Shown here piece after piece: positions 63,022-64,000 of a stretch of DNA of 64,000 bases (positions are counted from its first letter, which is position 1; each line of letters begins with the position of its first letter). Location of the stretch: contig NZ_BDAW01000023.1 in assembly GCF_001625085.1 (NCBI RefSeq), positions 1-64,000 of the forward strand, written 5' to 3'. The DNA comes from Nocardia acidivorans NBRC 108247 (GTDB taxonomy: Bacteria; Actinomycetota; Actinomycetes; Mycobacteriales; Mycobacteriaceae). The position numbers were made by a program, and so were the translations under genes. A model generated the notes under the pieces. That model was given only the letters and a program-made list of their open reading frames with translations, had not been told where the DNA came from and did no database searches.

Positions 63022-63864
63022 TCAGCTGCCGAAGCTACCGGTGGGAATCCCGCCACCCCCATTGCCGAGCGCACCGAGCACCTGAATCGACATCGCTTCC
63101 TGCCCGAAGTGATTCGGGTGCACGGTGCGCCCGTCGCTACCCGGCTCCACCCGTACACCGTTGATCCAGCGCAGGGCGGGATCCTGGCAGATGTCATGCC
63201 CGGTGGTGGCGGCCTGGGTGTCGACATAGCCGACCCGGTCACCGGTATGGGACTTCAGCATGCTGTTGAGCCCCGCGACCACCGTGTCGCGCGCCCACGC
63301 CAGATCAGCCGGATCGAACGGTTGCGTTGCCGCACAGCTGGATTCATTGTCCGGAACGATCTTCGGATACCCGACCAGCAGTACCCGCGCCTTGGGCGCC
63401 CGCGAGCGAATGGCATCGACCAGCGCCCCCACATTGGCGGACGTCTTCGCCAGGCGATCGGCCATATCGGTGTACCGGTTCCGGCACCCCGCCCCATTGG
63501 ACCCCGGAATGACCACGCAGCTGCGCACGATATCGCTGAAACCGATGTCATTGCCGCCGATGCCGAGCGTCACCACCGCCGTGGTCGCCGTAATCGAAGA
63601 CAGCTGGTTCGCACTGACATCCGAGGTCTTCGCACCGCCGCAGGTGACATCGGTGAGGGTGTAACCCCGCTGTCCGGCCACCAGATGCGCGTAATTGTGA
63701 TCGGACCGATCACACCCTTGATCGATGATGGTCGGAATCCCGACCCCCGCCGCATACGAATCACCCAGCGCCACATACTGTTCCCCCGCCGCATTCGCGG
63801 GCGCGACGCCGACTGTCGCCGCCGCGGTGACCGCCAGTACCGGCAAGCAGTGCTTCAACTTCAC
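63022..63864 (-). CDS. Secreted SGNH-hydrolase lipase
   Basis: A 280-residue exported lipase. GTG 63864 follows GAGGAG at 6 nt and starts a signal peptide (LPVLAVTAAATVGVAPANAA). Block I is YVALGDSYAAG with Ser36, block III TLGIGGNDIGF with Asn105, and block V VHPNHFGQEAM with the His. Six cysteines in C-containing pairs (e.g. DQGCDRS and DVTCGG) suggest disulfides, as in Streptomyces scabies esterase and SCO lipases. The frame extends 32 codons upstream of the chosen start. It converges with the MFS gene with only 3 bp between stops. The last 136 bp of the window hold no gene. Confidence 0.9.
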   Translation of the reverse strand: MKLKHCLPVLAVTAAATVGVAPANAAGEQYVALGDSYAAGVGIPTIIDQGCDRSDHNYAHLVAGQRGYTLTDVTCGGAKTSDVSANQLSSITATTAVVTLGIGGNDIGFSDIVRSCVVIPGSNGAGCRNRYTDMADRLAKTSANVGALVDAIRSRAPKARVLLVGYPKIVPDNESSCAATQPFDPADLAWARDTVVAGLNSMLKSHTGDRVGYVDTQAATTGHDICQDPALRWINGVRVEPGSDGRTVHPNHFGQEAMSIQVLGALGNGGGGIPTGSFGS

Positions 63865-64000
63865 GAACGACTCCTCATCCTCTGAACCCGCCCAGCAATC
63901 GGGCATCGTGGTCAGGATCACATTCGCGACCCGAACGGCGCAAGGGTTGTGAAAAGTCATCTTTTATGATCGTCCGGACGACACACGCTGATCTCCTCGC

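Overview
The window is about two-thirds G+C, with dense, often 4-bp-overlapping genes, GTG starts and strong third-position GC. A secreted mycolyltransferase-type esterase, a KstR-type cholesterol-regulon box, calerythrin-like EF-hand domains and a complete protocatechuate branch point to a mycolic-acid actinomycete, most likely Nocardia (inference from gene content; no rRNA is present).

Left part (1-8.9 kb): the 5' end of a GH3 glycosidase behind an alpha/beta hydrolase, divergent from a TetR regulator across a perfect palindrome; a steroid-type FAD dehydrogenase behind a KstR box; then a coupled ketone-body operon (MHS transporter, 3-hydroxybutyrate dehydrogenase, acetoacetyl-CoA synthetase) divergent from a LysR regulator. 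A 23-bp tandem duplication straddles the transporter start and creates an 8-codon upstream ORF.

8.9-18.4 kb: a decayed cyanase, then the most unusual locus: an alpha/beta-hydrolase lipase fused to four EF-hands, a PlsC-like acyltransferase with an altered catalytic motif, and a patatin phospholipase fused to an EF-hand domain, all head to tail. Next come a secreted beta-rich protein, MarR (intact and decayed), an SRPBCC protein, a type II NADH dehydrogenase and a secreted lipase.

18.4-27 kb: a second oddity, a stand-alone secY followed by a LuxR-family regulator whose receiver has Cys where the phospho-Asp should be and whose N-terminus resembles an export signal. Further on: LysR, a decayed DUF1254/DUF1214 lipoprotein, an SDR, TetR, Hsp20, the mycolyltransferase, and small conserved proteins.

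27-37.5 kb: aromatic catabolism on the minus strand, pcaI-J-H-G-BD-C-R then iclR and pobA, converting 4-hydroxybenzoate through protocatechuate to 3-oxoadipyl-CoA. PcaB and PcaD are one polypeptide; no pcaF thiolase is present. A large dyad upstream of pcaI is the probable regulator site. A catalase follows divergently.

37.5-55.5 kb: a Na+/H+ antiporter, tRNA-Pro(GGG), and an eroded island (aspartase, asparaginase, DUF6585 and IS3 remnants), then a TetR-controlled redox cluster bounded by two matching GTTAC-N11-GTAAC sites, and several small regulator-plus-enzyme units (cupin/AraC, HxlR/MBL/MDR/crotonase, TetR/MDR). A cupin gene is present intact at 48.2 kb and as a frameshifted copy at 54.8 kb.

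55.5-64 kb: secreted GH1 glycosidase, lipoprotein serine hydrolase, DUF2786 protein, ketopantoate reductase, a small winged-helix protein, a CsoR-type box with a copper chaperone and an MFS exporter, and a secreted SGNH lipase. No CRISPR array, intact transposon or prophage was seen.
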